Origin: Desulfobacteraceae bacterium
GTDB lineage: Bacteria; Desulfobacterota; Desulfobacteria; Desulfobacterales; Desulfobacteraceae
Assembly (NCBI GenBank): GCA_016743945.1
Contig: JADGFI010000001.1
Coordinates: 147,891-211,890 of the forward strand
Length of the DNA: 64,000 nt
Direction of reading: 5' to 3'
A program made the position numbers and the translations under genes. Position 1 is the stretch's first letter. The number at the start of each line of letters is the position of its first letter. The notes under the pieces were generated by a model. It saw only the letters and a program-made list of their open reading frames with translations, had not been told where the DNA came from and made no database searches. Shown piece after piece: positions 54,511-63,792 of this stretch.

Positions 54511-55839
54511 ATGGAAAAAATCAAGATTTCCAAAGGATTTATCCCCAAACTTGCCGGGATGCCGGATACAAGTCTCATAAAAGCACCTGCGCCCAAGACC
54601 GTCGGGTTGTCTGCCATGGATATTGCCTATATCCGCCCCAAACTGCTGGTCAAGGAAAATGAGCGGGTATTGACGGGCACCCCCTTATTTTGTGATAAAC
54701 GGGATACCTCCATTCAGTATGTATCCCCGGGCACAGGGAGGGTTAAAAAAATTTGGTTTGGAGCCCGCAGACGCTTGCAGGAAGTGGTAATTGCCCTGGA
54801 TGCAGCTGAGGCCTTTATCCAGTTTGATCCTGTCCCAAAATCCGATCCTAACGCTATTTCCAAACAAGACCTGATCCTGCGCCTCAAGCAAGGGGGACTG
54901 TGGCAGTCTCTGCGACAATTCCCGGCAAAGGACACGGCGGACAGCAACCATACCCCGGCCATGATAATTGTTTCCCTCAACGGGAATGATCTTTTTTCTC
55001 CACATCCGGGAATTTTGATGAACAGGGAAAAAGAGGCCTTTGAATACGGCCTGGATCTGTTAAAACGATTCTCCCCTCGGATTGTTGTTACCGCCCGGTA
55101 CAGCAGCCTTGACCGGCTTGGGCCCGTTGTGGCCCATATCACCCACCAGGTCCCGGACACCTATCCGGCCTGGGATCCCGGGGTGGTGCTCTTTCATTTA
55201 AAAAAATCAGTTGAAGAGAATACGGCCTGGTCTATTTCAGCAGATCATCTGGTCATGATGGGAAAATTTTTGCTCACCGGTCAATACCCCATTGAAAAAG
55301 TGGTCACCATCACAAAAAAAGGGGATAAAAAACCCCATTTTCTGACCCGTCAGGGTGCCCCCATAAAAACCCTGGCCGGCAGTTTTCACGAAAATAGTCT
55401 GATTACCACGGGCCAGTTCAACGGCAGGCTTGCGGATATTACCAGCCATCTGGGTTTTTTTGAAAACACCCTGAATATCATTGATACCCCGGGGGAAGAA
55501 GAAGTGTTTGGATTCATTCGGCCGGGGAGTGACAAAACAAGCGTTTCCAAGACCTTTTTATCCTGTCTTTCCAACAGCCCCAAACAAGTGGACGGCACCC
55601 TCCATGGGGAAGAAAGGGCCTGTATCAATTGCAGTTATTGTGAGAACATCTGTCCCAATGATTTGATGCCCAATTTCATCATGAAGGCCCTGCACAGCGA
55701 TGAGATAGAAACCGCCCTGGAATACGGTCTGCTGGACTGCTGCCGCTGCGGGCTCTGCTCCTATACCTGTCCCTCCAAAATAGAGTTGGCAACAATTTTA
55801 TCCCATGGAATGGATTCCTATTATAAGGACAAAGCATGA
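54511..55839 (+). CDS. nqrA: Na+-translocating NADH:quinone reductase subunit A with two 4Fe-4S motifs
   Basis: A 442-residue NqrA. The N-terminal barrel and SLBB-like part match NqrA (LSAMDIAYIRPKLLVKENE, VSPGTGRVKKIWFGARR, GLWQSLRQFP), and FGFIRPGSDKTSVSKTFL is a family motif. The C-terminus is notable: CINCSYCENICP (about 371-382) and CCRCGLCSYTCP (about 411-422) are complete CX2CX2CX3CP motifs. These occur in RnfC but are degenerate in the well-studied Vibrio NqrA. This subunit may therefore bind two extra iron-sulfur clusters. It starts the nqrABCDEF operon and overlaps nqrB by four bases. Confidence 0.9.
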   Translation: MEKIKISKGFIPKLAGMPDTSLIKAPAPKTVGLSAMDIAYIRPKLLVKENERVLTGTPLFCDKRDTSIQYVSPGTGRVKKIWFGARRRLQEVVIALDAAEAFIQFDPVPKSDPNAISKQDLILRLKQGGLWQSLRQFPAKDTADSNHTPAMIIVSLNGNDLFSPHPGILMNREKEAFEYGLDLLKRFSPRIVVTARYSSLDRLGPVVAHITHQVPDTYPAWDPGVVLFHLKKSVEENTAWSISADHLVMMGKFLLTGQYPIEKVVTITKKGDKKPHFLTRQGAPIKTLAGSFHENSLITTGQFNGRLADITSHLGFFENTLNIIDTPGEEEVFGFIRPGSDKTSVSKTFLSCLSNSPKQVDGTLHGEERACINCSYCENICPNDLMPNFIMKALHSDEIETALEYGLLDCCRCGLCSYTCPSKIELATILSHGMDSYYKDKA

Positions 55840-56996
55840 ACCCCTTAAAAAAACTATTTGATGATAGCGAACCCCATTTTACAGGCTCTGGAAAATACAA
55901 AAAGCTTGAACCCCTCTTTGATGCCACCAAAACTGTTTTCTTTCATCCTTCCCCGAAAACAGTTGTAATGCCCTTTATCCGGGACCATCTGGATCTCAAA
56001 CGGTATATGAGTTTTGTCCTCATTGCGCTGATGCCGGTTTTGCTGTTCGGCATGTACAATACCGGTTTTCAATCCGGCATTGCCGAAGGAAAAACCTTTG
56101 GCCTGGGCCGCTCCTTTCTTACGGGGGCCTGGTATGTGCTGCCCATCCTCCTTGTCTCCTATGGGGTGGGGCTTTTCTGGGAAATCCTCTTTGCCGTTGT
56201 CCGAAAGCACAAAATTTCAGAAGGATTTCTGGTAACCGGCATGCTTTTCCCCCTGACCCTGCCGGCCACCATACCCTTGTGGCAGGTGGCCCTGGGGATT
56301 TCTTTTGGAGTGGTCATTGGCAAGGAAGTTTTTGGGGGGACCGGCAGAAACATTTTAAACCCGGCCCTGACAGCCAGGGCCTTTGTGTTTTTCTCCTATC
56401 CCGTGACCCTGTCCGGAAACGTCTGGGTGGCTGCCAAGGATACCGTGGATGGGTTTTCCGGTGCCACGGCGCTTTCCATCACGGCGATTGAAGGACAGTC
56501 CATTACAACGGCCCTCTCTTCTTCCGGATTTTCCTTGTCTGATCTTTTTATAGGGGTTGTACCGGGGAGTATCGGTGAAACATCGGCCCTGTGCTGTCTT
56601 CTGGGGGCCCTTTTCCTCATTGTTACCCGCATAGCGAATTTTCGCATTGTTCTGGGGGGTATTGCAGGTCTTGTGGTAACAGCCATCCTTTTTTATCTCA
56701 TCCCCGGTGGACAGGAATCCTGGGCCAATGCAGGCCCCCTCTATCATCTATGTGCCGGAGGTTTTTTGTTTGGAATCTCTTTCATGGCCACGGACCCGGT
56801 TTCTGCTCCCGGCACCCAAACAGGAAGATGGGCTTTTGGATTTTTAATCGGATTTCTCACCGTGACCATCCGGGTGGTCAATCCTGCCTTTGTGGAAGGC
56901 ACCATGCTGGCCATCCTGTTCATGAATGTGTTTGCCCCTCTGTTGGACCATTTGGTTCTCAAATACAAAACATCAAAGAGGATACCCAATGTCTGA
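55836..56996 (+). CDS. nqrB: Na+-NQR subunit B
   Basis: A 386-residue membrane subunit with about nine to ten helices. The covalent FMN site is the Thr of DGFSGATALS near residue 210, and GRNILNPALTARAF near 170 is conserved in NqrB. The subunit carries riboflavin and FMN and part of the sodium pathway. It overlaps nqrA (ATGA) and nqrC by eight bases. Confidence 0.94.
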   Translation: MNPLKKLFDDSEPHFTGSGKYKKLEPLFDATKTVFFHPSPKTVVMPFIRDHLDLKRYMSFVLIALMPVLLFGMYNTGFQSGIAEGKTFGLGRSFLTGAWYVLPILLVSYGVGLFWEILFAVVRKHKISEGFLVTGMLFPLTLPATIPLWQVALGISFGVVIGKEVFGGTGRNILNPALTARAFVFFSYPVTLSGNVWVAAKDTVDGFSGATALSITAIEGQSITTALSSSGFSLSDLFIGVVPGSIGETSALCCLLGALFLIVTRIANFRIVLGGIAGLVVTAILFYLIPGGQESWANAGPLYHLCAGGFLFGISFMATDPVSAPGTQTGRWAFGFLIGFLTVTIRVVNPAFVEGTMLAILFMNVFAPLLDHLVLKYKTSKRIPNV

Positions 56997-57726
56997 AACC
57001 GTATTTCAAACCAAGCCGGATAAAAACGCCAGGATAAATGTGATCAAATTTGCATTACTGGTTTCCTTTGTCTGCAGCCTGTTAATAACAGCAGCAGCCG
57101 GCGGCCTGAAGGGATTCCAGCAGGAAAACATTGAGCTGGACAAACGGCTCAACCTCCTCAAGGCAGCCAACCTTGTTGACCCCGGCAAAAAAGTGTCCAA
57201 ACAAGAGATAACGCGTCTCTATGACACCCATATCCAGGCGGCGATCGTGGACAGCCAGGGAAAAATTATTGAAACGGACACCTCGGATTCACTGCATCTG
57301 TATTTTTATAAAACCGACGATGTTATTCAGGGGTATATCCTGCCCATCAATAGCCGGGGACTCTGGGGAAAAATCAGCGGGTATCTGGCCTTTGAAAATG
57401 ACGGTCAGACCGTGTCTGGTTTTTCCGTGTTCAGCCATTCCGAGACACCGGGGCTTGGCGGAGAGATTGAGAGTGCCTGGTTTCAGAAAAACTTCAAGGG
57501 AAAAAAGATCCTCAATTCCCAGAATAAATTTGTCTCGGTGGGCATTGCCAAAGGGAAAGTAGCCAATTTGCCTGAAAAGGACCAGGAAAATTTTGTGGAT
57601 GGTATCAGCGGGGCCACCCTTACCGGTAAATACCTTTCAGAAGGCATTAAATCTACCCTGGCCCAATATGAAACCGTTTCCATCACCTTTCGCCAGAAAA
57701 ATCTGACGGCCAGGGAAAAAGAGTAA
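56989..57726 (+). CDS. nqrC: Na+-NQR subunit C
   Basis: The protein is 245 residues from ATG 56989 (AGAGGA upstream); the frame upstream lies inside nqrB. One N-terminal membrane helix (about 18-38) anchors a periplasmic FMN domain. The covalent FMN attachment motif is DGISGATLTG near 208, and SHSETPGLGGEIES near 149 is typical. It relays electrons between clusters in NqrD/E and NqrB. Confidence 0.94.
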   Translation: MSETVFQTKPDKNARINVIKFALLVSFVCSLLITAAAGGLKGFQQENIELDKRLNLLKAANLVDPGKKVSKQEITRLYDTHIQAAIVDSQGKIIETDTSDSLHLYFYKTDDVIQGYILPINSRGLWGKISGYLAFENDGQTVSGFSVFSHSETPGLGGEIESAWFQKNFKGKKILNSQNKFVSVGIAKGKVANLPEKDQENFVDGISGATLTGKYLSEGIKSTLAQYETVSITFRQKNLTAREKE

Positions 57727-57759
57727 GGATGCACCCCATTATAAAGGAAAAGGATTCCC

Positions 57760-58404
57760 ATGTTGAAAGATCTGTTAAAAGATAAATCCCATTATATGGA
57801 AATACTGGTGCGGGGGATCTGGAAAGAAAATCCCGTGGCCTACCAGGTATTGGGTATCTGTTCCGCCCTTGCCGTTACGGTTCAAATGTCCACAGCCCTT
57901 GTCATGGCCGTGGCCCTCACTGTTGTCACGGCATTTTCCAGTATGATTATTTCGACCCTTCGCAAAAAAATTCCCTCCAATATCCGGATCATCGTGGAAT
58001 TGGCCATTATTTCCTCTCTGGTCATCGTCACCGACGAGGTGCTCAAGGCCTTTTTCTATGATACTTCCAAACAATTGTCCATATTTGTGGGATTGATCAT
58101 TACCAATTGTATTGTGCTGGGCCGTGCCGAAGCCTATGCCCTGGCCAATGACCCCATTGATTCCTTTGTGGACGGAATTGCCAACGGTATCGGCTACGGA
58201 ATGATCCTGGTTTTTGTGGCCTTTGTGCGGGAATTGCTGGGATCGGGAAAATTTTTCGGTCTACCCGTCATTCCTCAATTTTTCTTTGATTTAGGCTACC
58301 AGAACATGGGACTCATGGTGCTGGCCCCGGGTGCATTCTTTATTATCGGGCTGTTGGTCTGGCTCAAGAACAGTTTGCCCGGCGTCTCCCATGAAAAAAA
58401 ATAA
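57760..58404 (+). CDS. nqrD: Na+-NQR subunit D
   Basis: A 214-residue integral membrane subunit with six helices. The Cys in GICSALAV and the Cys in IITNCIVLGRAEAYA correspond to the pair that binds an intramembrane 2Fe-2S cluster together with NqrE. It is homologous to NqrE and RnfE. AAAGGAAAAGG lies before the ATG. Confidence 0.94.
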   Translation: MLKDLLKDKSHYMEILVRGIWKENPVAYQVLGICSALAVTVQMSTALVMAVALTVVTAFSSMIISTLRKKIPSNIRIIVELAIISSLVIVTDEVLKAFFYDTSKQLSIFVGLIITNCIVLGRAEAYALANDPIDSFVDGIANGIGYGMILVFVAFVRELLGSGKFFGLPVIPQFFFDLGYQNMGLMVLAPGAFFIIGLLVWLKNSLPGVSHEKK

Positions 58405-58461
58405 AAATAAGGGTAATAGACCGAGGCTCTGGACAAAAAGGCAGAAAAATAAGGAGTAAGA

Positions 58462-59070
58462 ATGGGTGATTTATTGAGTCTGTTTATCAATTCTGTATTT
58501 ATCGGGAATATCCTCCTGGCATATTTTTTGGGGATGTGTTCTTTTATTGCGGTATCCAAAAATATTGACACCGCAACCGGTCTTGGCTTTGCGGTTATCT
58601 TTGTCCTCACCGTCACAAGCCCTGTGAACTGGCTTATTTACCATGGTCTTTTGGCACCCGGGGCGCTTTCTTGGGCTGGATTTCCAGATCTGGATTTGAG
58701 CTTTTTAAAATTTATTACCTTCATCGCCGTCATCGCCGCCATTGTCCAGGCAGTTGAAATGATCATTGATCGATATTCGCCGTTGCTCTATGCCTCTTTG
58801 GGCGTGTTTTTACCCCTCATTGCCGTGAACTGCGCCATCCTGGGCACCTCGCTTTTCATGGTGGAACGACACTATACCCTGGTGGAATCCATTGTTTTTG
58901 GTGCAGGATCAGGAACGGGCTGGATGCTGGCCATTGTATCCATGGCAGCCATTCGGAAAAAAGCCCAATATGCCGATGTTCCCAAGGGACTTGACGGATT
59001 CGGCATTACCATGATCATTGCAGGCCTCATGGCCATGACATTTATGATGTTTTCGGGAATTACCCTTTAA
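58462..59070 (+). CDS. nqrE: Na+-NQR subunit E
   Basis: A 202-residue membrane subunit with six helices. [16 protein letters not shown] and [14 protein letters not shown] carry the two cluster-binding Cys that pair with those of NqrD. It starts at an ATG preceded by AAGGAG. The 57-base gap after nqrD is the largest within this operon. Confidence 0.94.
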   Translation: MGDLLSLFINSVFIGNILLAYFLGMCSFIAVSKNIDTATGLGFAVIFVLTVTSPVNWLIYHGLLAPGALSWAGFPDLDLSFLKFITFIAVIAAIVQAVEMIIDRYSPLLYASLGVFLPLIAVNCAILGTSLFMVERHYTLVESIVFGAGSGTGWMLAIVSMAAIRKKAQYADVPKGLDGFGITMIIAGLMAMTFMMFSGITL

Positions 59071-59082
59071 AGGAGACGACAA

Positions 59083-60294
59083 TTGATTTACCTTATCAGT
59101 ATATTGGTCTTTTCAGGCGTCATCTTTGCCTTGGTCACGGTACTGCTTTTTGTGGAAGCCAAGGTCACAAGCCAAGGGGAACATGATATCATCATCAACA
59201 ATGACAAGGAAACCCCCCTGAAAGTAACCGGTAACCCCTCTCTTTTATCTGCCCTGGGAAGTCAGGAGATTTTTTTGCCCTCGGCCTGTGGCGGGTCCGG
59301 GTCCTGCGGCATGTGCAAATGCGAGGTGACGGGAGGCGGGGGGAGTATTCTGCCCACGGAACTTGCCCACTTGAGCCGCAGGGACAAGCTTTCCAATAAA
59401 CGCTTGTCCTGCCAGCTCAAGGTCAAGGAAAATCTTGAAATAAAAATTCCGGAATCCATTTTCGGCATTAAAAAAATCAATGCAACCGTGGTTTCCAATG
59501 ACAACGTGGCCACCTTTATCAAGGAATTGGTTCTCAAACCCGAAACTCCAATGGATTTCAAGGCAGGGGCCTATATCCAGATTGATGTGCCGGAATATGA
59601 TTTAACCTTCAAGGACTTTCATATTCAAAGCAAGTATGTCAGTGAATGGAAAAAATATAATTTTCTGGCCCTGAAAGCCCGGGGGAAAAAAGCCGGTTTC
59701 AGGGCCTATTCCCTGGCCAATCCCCCCCATGATAACGGCATCATGATGATGAATGTCAGGATTGCCACCCCGCCGCCGGGCACAGAAGGCATCCCCCCGG
59801 GTTTCGGATCTTCCTTTGTCTTCGGTCTTAAACCCGGGGACAAGGTCCAGATCAGCGGCCCCTATGGGGATTTCATGGCCAAAGACACCGAAAGGGAAAT
59901 GTGCTTTATCGGGGGCGGTGCCGGCATGGCTCCCCTGCGAAGTCATATCCTCTGTCAGTTGGACGGGCTGCAGTCCAAACGAAAAATTTCTTTCTGGTAT
60001 GGAGCCCGGTCCAAACGAGAGATGTTCTATGATGAAACCTTCATGGACCTGGACGCGCGGTATGACAATTTTAGTTATCATATTGCCCTGTCAAGTCCTG
60101 ACGCGGAAGACAATTGGACAGGACTTACCGGGTTTATCCACACCCATTTGTGTGATTCCTATTTGTGCGCCCACGAAGATCCCACAGAAATTGAATACTA
60201 TTTGTGCGGTCCGCCACCCATGGTGGATGCCGTTATCAATGCTCTGTACGATCTCGGGGTGGAAGACGACATGATTTTTTATGATAAATTTTAA
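59083..60294 (+). CDS. nqrF: Na+-NQR subunit F (NADH-oxidising flavoprotein)
   Basis: A 403-residue protein with one N-terminal membrane helix, a 2Fe-2S ferredoxin domain (CGGSGSCGMCKC, then LSCQL) and a ferredoxin-NADP reductase-type part with RAYSLANPP (FAD), GGGAGMAPLR (NADH) and YLCGPPPMVDAV. It takes electrons from NADH into the pump. The start codon is TTG, supported by AAAGGAG at 59069-59075. The pyrD gene follows only 14 bases later. Confidence 0.95.
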   Translation: MIYLISILVFSGVIFALVTVLLFVEAKVTSQGEHDIIINNDKETPLKVTGNPSLLSALGSQEIFLPSACGGSGSCGMCKCEVTGGGGSILPTELAHLSRRDKLSNKRLSCQLKVKENLEIKIPESIFGIKKINATVVSNDNVATFIKELVLKPETPMDFKAGAYIQIDVPEYDLTFKDFHIQSKYVSEWKKYNFLALKARGKKAGFRAYSLANPPHDNGIMMMNVRIATPPPGTEGIPPGFGSSFVFGLKPGDKVQISGPYGDFMAKDTEREMCFIGGGAGMAPLRSHILCQLDGLQSKRKISFWYGARSKREMFYDETFMDLDARYDNFSYHIALSSPDAEDNWTGLTGFIHTHLCDSYLCAHEDPTEIEYYLCGPPPMVDAVINALYDLGVEDDMIFYDKF

Positions 60295-60308
60295 CGAGAG
60301 CCATATCC

Positions 60309-61238
60309 ATGACAATACATTTTCTAGGTAAAAAATTAAAGAACCCCCTGGTGCTGGCCTCGGGGGTTCTGGGGAACAATAACGAAATTTTGAAACGGGT
60401 CCACGAAAACGGGTGCGGCCTTGTCACCATGAAGTCCATCGGGCCTGATCCCCGGGACGGCCATAAAAACCCCACGGTAATTGATCTGGGCCACGGTATG
60501 ATCAATGCCGTGGGCCTGCCCACCCCGGGGTATGCTCACATGGAAGAAGAGTGGCAGGCCCTTGAACAAAGAAGTTTCCCCCTGAATGCCAGTATTTATG
60601 GCGGATCCGTAAAAGAGTACCAGACCGTGGCAAAGTTTGTCGCATCCAAACACCCGGATTTCATTGAAATTAATATTTCCTGTCCCAATTCAGATCAGCA
60701 CGGCATGATATTCGGGATAAACGAGCAATCGGCCTTTGATGTGGTAAAAGCTGTGAAACAGGTGGTTGATGTTCCCCTGATTGCCAAGCTGACCCCCCAG
60801 GCCCCGGACATCGCAAAAATTGCAAAGGCCTGTGAAGCGGCCGGGGCTGATGCCATCTGCGCCATTAATACGGCGGGTCCCGGCATGGTCATTGACATTG
60901 AAGCCCGGATGCCGGTTCTGGCATTTAAAAAGGGCGGACTGTCCGGCCCCATGATACGCCCCATTGCTGTTCGATGTGTCTATGATATCTACGAGGCGGT
61001 TTCCATCCCCATCATCGGCCTTGGGGGGGTTACCACGGGAGAAGACGCCGTGGAAATGATCATGGCAGGGGCAACTCTTGTGGGCATTGGATCCGGTGTC
61101 CGGTATCGGGGCATGGATATTTTTAATCAGGTCAACCAGAAACTTGCCGCCTGGCTCACCGCCCATGGCACTACACTGGAAGAGATCCGGGGCGCTGCCC
61201 ATGGAAACGCTGCCCAAAATAAAGGAGGTGATCGATGA
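60309..61238 (+). CDS. pyrD: dihydroorotate dehydrogenase, class 1B catalytic subunit
   Basis: A 309-residue FMN enzyme of pyrimidine synthesis. NISCPNSDQHG near residue 122 contains the catalytic Cys of class 1 enzymes. The sequences AINTAGPGMVIDI near 189 and GLGGVTTGEDAVEMIMAGA near 238 are typical of the class 1B type, which works with PyrK and uses NAD+. The four-base overlap with pyrK confirms the pairing. A short gap to nqrF suggests read-through from the nqr operon. Confidence 0.94.
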   Translation: MTIHFLGKKLKNPLVLASGVLGNNNEILKRVHENGCGLVTMKSIGPDPRDGHKNPTVIDLGHGMINAVGLPTPGYAHMEEEWQALEQRSFPLNASIYGGSVKEYQTVAKFVASKHPDFIEINISCPNSDQHGMIFGINEQSAFDVVKAVKQVVDVPLIAKLTPQAPDIAKIAKACEAAGADAICAINTAGPGMVIDIEARMPVLAFKKGGLSGPMIRPIAVRCVYDIYEAVSIPIIGLGGVTTGEDAVEMIMAGATLVGIGSGVRYRGMDIFNQVNQKLAAWLTAHGTTLEEIRGAAHGNAAQNKGGDR

Positions 61239-62104
61239 CTCTCATTACCGATCAGGCCCCGGTCATGCTCCGGGTGGCTAAACGAGAGATCAACAGCCCG
61301 GCCTTTGCCACCCTGTATTTTGATTGTTCCTTAACCTTTATCCCCGGCCAATTTGTCATGGTCTGGATACCGGGAATAGACGAAAAACCCTATACCATTT
61401 CCCATCACACCCCAACAAGGTTTGCCATCACCATCGAAGCCAAGGGTATTTTTTCCAAACAGGCTGTGGCACTGAACCTAGGAGACCTTGTAGGGTTTCG
61501 GGGACCCTTTGGTAACGGATTTTCTGTCCGCTCCCACCGGAATATTGCCATTGTGGCCGGTGGTTGCGGCATGGCGCCTCTGGCCCCCCTAATTGAAACA
61601 CTTGAAGAAACCCTTGAAGAAAAGGCCCAAGCCGACAAAAATACCCCGGACCTTCTCTTTATCCACGGTGCCCGATCCAAAGAATTTCTCTTGTATCCCA
61701 ACCGGTTTAATACCCAGCGGCATGTCTGCACAGATGACGGCAGCAGCGGTCACAAGGGATTTGTTACCGACCTTTTGGAACAAGAAATTAACACCCGTCA
61801 AAGGAGTGGCCGTCTTCCCTTGGAAATGGTCTATGCCTGCGGTCCTGAAATTATGATGCAGCGTATTTTTGCCATTTGTGAATCCGTTGGCATTCCCTGC
61901 CAGGTTTCCCTGGAGCGCTATATGCGATGCGGATTTGGTGTTTGCGGGGCCTGTGTCTGTGGCGACCGGGTGGTGTGCAAGGATGGACCGGTGTTTGACT
62001 CACCAGCGCTTCGCACCATGGATGATTTTAACAAAACAGCCCTGTTAAAATCAGGAAAACCTGTCCCCATGAACCAGTATTTTTCCTGGCGCTGCCAATC
62101 ATGA
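61235..62104 (+). CDS. pyrK: dihydroorotate dehydrogenase electron-transfer subunit
   Basis: A 289-residue flavoprotein: an FAD-binding barrel (KPYTISHH near 50), an NAD-binding part (GGCGMAPL near 110) and a C-terminal 2Fe-2S site CGFGVCGACVCGDRVVC near 231-247. It passes electrons from PyrD to NAD+. It shares four bases with pyrD, and AAAGGAGG precedes its start. Confidence 0.93.
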   Translation: MTLITDQAPVMLRVAKREINSPAFATLYFDCSLTFIPGQFVMVWIPGIDEKPYTISHHTPTRFAITIEAKGIFSKQAVALNLGDLVGFRGPFGNGFSVRSHRNIAIVAGGCGMAPLAPLIETLEETLEEKAQADKNTPDLLFIHGARSKEFLLYPNRFNTQRHVCTDDGSSGHKGFVTDLLEQEINTRQRSGRLPLEMVYACGPEIMMQRIFAICESVGIPCQVSLERYMRCGFGVCGACVCGDRVVCKDGPVFDSPALRTMDDFNKTALLKSGKPVPMNQYFSWRCQS

Positions 62105-62187
62105 TACCAAGTTAATACAGATAATTGTTAAAAACAGATCCCATAAATTTTACCCCATATTAAATGAAAAGAAACAAGGATAATCCC

Positions 62188-62856
62188 ATGACATACCAGG
62201 AAGAGTTCATTGAATTTTTAGTCCGATGCAATGCCTTGAAATTTGGTGAATTTGAATTAAAAAGCGGGAGGATCGCTCCCTACTTCATCAATACCGGAAT
62301 GTTTGACACCGGCAGTAAAATCAAAACCCTTGGCACCTATTATGCCCGGGCCATCCAACAACACTTTGGTGACACTTTTGACGGGATATACGGACCTGCT
62401 TACAAGGGAATCCCTTTGTGCATCACTGCGGCAGCCGCCCTGTCGGATATGGGTCTTGACAAAGGATACGTCTTTAACCGGAAAGAGGCCAAAACCTATG
62501 CAGACAAAAGTGCGGTGGTGGGCATGCCTTTAACTGCCGCCACACGGCTTGTCCTGGTGGATGATGTCATCACTTCGGGCAAGGCCATCCGGGAATCCCT
62601 GGAAGTTCTCAAGGCCTGTGACAACCCAACGGTTACCGGAATTGTCATCAGTGTCAATCGCCAGGAAAAGGGGAAAACCGACGAAAACGCCCTAAAGGAA
62701 GTGGAAAAGATTCTGGGCATCCCCATTTTTTCCATTGTTACCATTTCCGATATCACGGCATTTCTTCATAACCGGGTCATTGACGGCCGGGTGATTTTAG
62801 CGGATGCCATGCTGGAAAAAATCAATGCTTATCGGAAAGAATACGGGTCTGATTAG
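62188..62856 (+). CDS. pyrE: orotate phosphoribosyltransferase
   Basis: The protein is 222 residues from ATG 62188, chosen because AAGGA lies seven bases upstream; an ATG at 62164 has no such site. The PRPP-binding motif LVLVDDVITSGKAI (about 123-136) and the flexible-loop region FNRKEAKTYADKS are typical of PyrE. It converts orotate and PRPP to OMP, the step after PyrD/PyrK, and completes a three-gene pyrimidine segment. Confidence 0.94.
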   Translation: MTYQEEFIEFLVRCNALKFGEFELKSGRIAPYFINTGMFDTGSKIKTLGTYYARAIQQHFGDTFDGIYGPAYKGIPLCITAAAALSDMGLDKGYVFNRKEAKTYADKSAVVGMPLTAATRLVLVDDVITSGKAIRESLEVLKACDNPTVTGIVISVNRQEKGKTDENALKEVEKILGIPIFSIVTISDITAFLHNRVIDGRVILADAMLEKINAYRKEYGSD

Positions 62857-62937
62857 CCAACGTCTGCTCACTAAATTTTTCCGGCGTCACAGATCAACTG
62901 TCAAAAGATTTTGAATCTATAAAAAAGGAGGAAATCC

Positions 62938-63429
62938 ATGAAACAGAATCCGAATTTTGTGTCGCCTTGTGGGCTGTACTGCGGGGTTTGTGCCATTCAC
63001 ATAGCCGATCGTGATAACAATGAAAAATTTAAAGAAAGCCTGGTGGGGCTTTACAAGGGAGGGGTTTCCGGTAAGGGCACCCTTCCCAACAGTGAAGATC
63101 TGTCAACCAAGGATATCCACTGCCAGGGATGCTTATCCCAGGACCTGTTCATGCATTGCACCCAGTGTGAAATCCGGGATTGTACCGCCAAAAAAGGAAT
63201 CACCGGGTGCCATGAATGTGACGAGTTTCCCTGTCAGACAATCAACAATTTTCCCATGGCCGTTGGGAAAAAAGTGATGTTGCGGTCCATCCCCCATCGA
63301 CGAGCCGTTGGTACACAACAATGGGTCGCCGATGAACAAGCCCGTTATCTTTGTCCTGAATGCAACAACAAAGTATTTCGGGGGGTTGTCACCTGTAATC
63401 GATGTAAAGCAAAATTGGACCTGGACTAG
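62938..63429 (+). CDS. Cys-rich DUF3795 protein
   Basis: A 163-residue protein with 16 or so cysteines. The N-terminal CGLYCGVCAIHIA is the DUF3795 start; CQGC, CTQC, CHECDEFPC follow, and a C-terminal CPEC...CNRCKAKL zinc-ribbon-like pair closes it. The domain is frequent in anaerobes and methanogens and probably binds metal or Fe-S. The function is unknown. AAGGAGG precedes the ATG. No partner gene is evident. Confidence 0.8.
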   Translation: MKQNPNFVSPCGLYCGVCAIHIADRDNNEKFKESLVGLYKGGVSGKGTLPNSEDLSTKDIHCQGCLSQDLFMHCTQCEIRDCTAKKGITGCHECDEFPCQTINNFPMAVGKKVMLRSIPHRRAVGTQQWVADEQARYLCPECNNKVFRGVVTCNRCKAKLDLD

Positions 63430-63511
63430 CGTAATTTCACCTCAGCAATTCTCGGCGAGTGCATATGAACCTGCCTGAAAAGGCCTTTGCAAATCATGAT
63501 GATATGCACCG

Positions 63512-63568
63512 ATGAGCAGACATGACATCACAGACGAGAAATGGGAATCAGGCTCCATTCTCGGCTGA
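63512..63568 (+). pseudogene. possible IS5-type transposase N-terminal remnant
   Basis: An 18-codon frame starts MSRHDITDEKWE, which resembles the N-terminus of IS5/IS427-group transposases (M-x-R-x-D-L-T-D-E-x-W-E), then diverges and stops. Just upstream GTGCATAT (63459-63466) and ATATGCAC (63502-63509) form an inverted repeat. If real, this is a small relic of an insertion. The similarity covers only a dozen residues. Confidence 0.35.
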
Positions 63569-63573
63569 AGAGA

Positions 63574-63792
63574 TTACACTATAATCTTAAAAGTCGACGG
63601 GGGCCTTTTGGTGGGCGCTTTCTGGGAAGGGTCTTTACCATTCCCACCTTCCCGGACTTTCAGACCAAGTTTGAAATCTGTATGGAATTCATGCCCACAG
63701 CTCGGGCAACGCATGAGCATCCCCCCAATATCTGCAGGGATACGAAGCGGCTGATGACATCCTTTGCAATTTTTGATGACGTAATTTTCCAT
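63574..63792 (-). CDS. small zinc-ribbon protein
   Basis: The protein is 72 residues from the ATG at 63792; the frame extends to a TTG at 63831. Two CX2C pairs (NCKGCHQPLRIP and MRCPSCGHEF) form a zinc ribbon of the kind seen in short zinc-finger/MJ0042-like proteins, followed by a basic tail. No enzymatic domain is present. The ribosome binding site is weak. It might be the start of a gene interrupted by the adjacent transposase-like fragment. Confidence 0.55.
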   Translation of the reverse strand: MENYVIKNCKGCHQPLRIPADIGGMLMRCPSCGHEFHTDFKLGLKVREGGNGKDPSQKAPTKRPPSTFKIIV

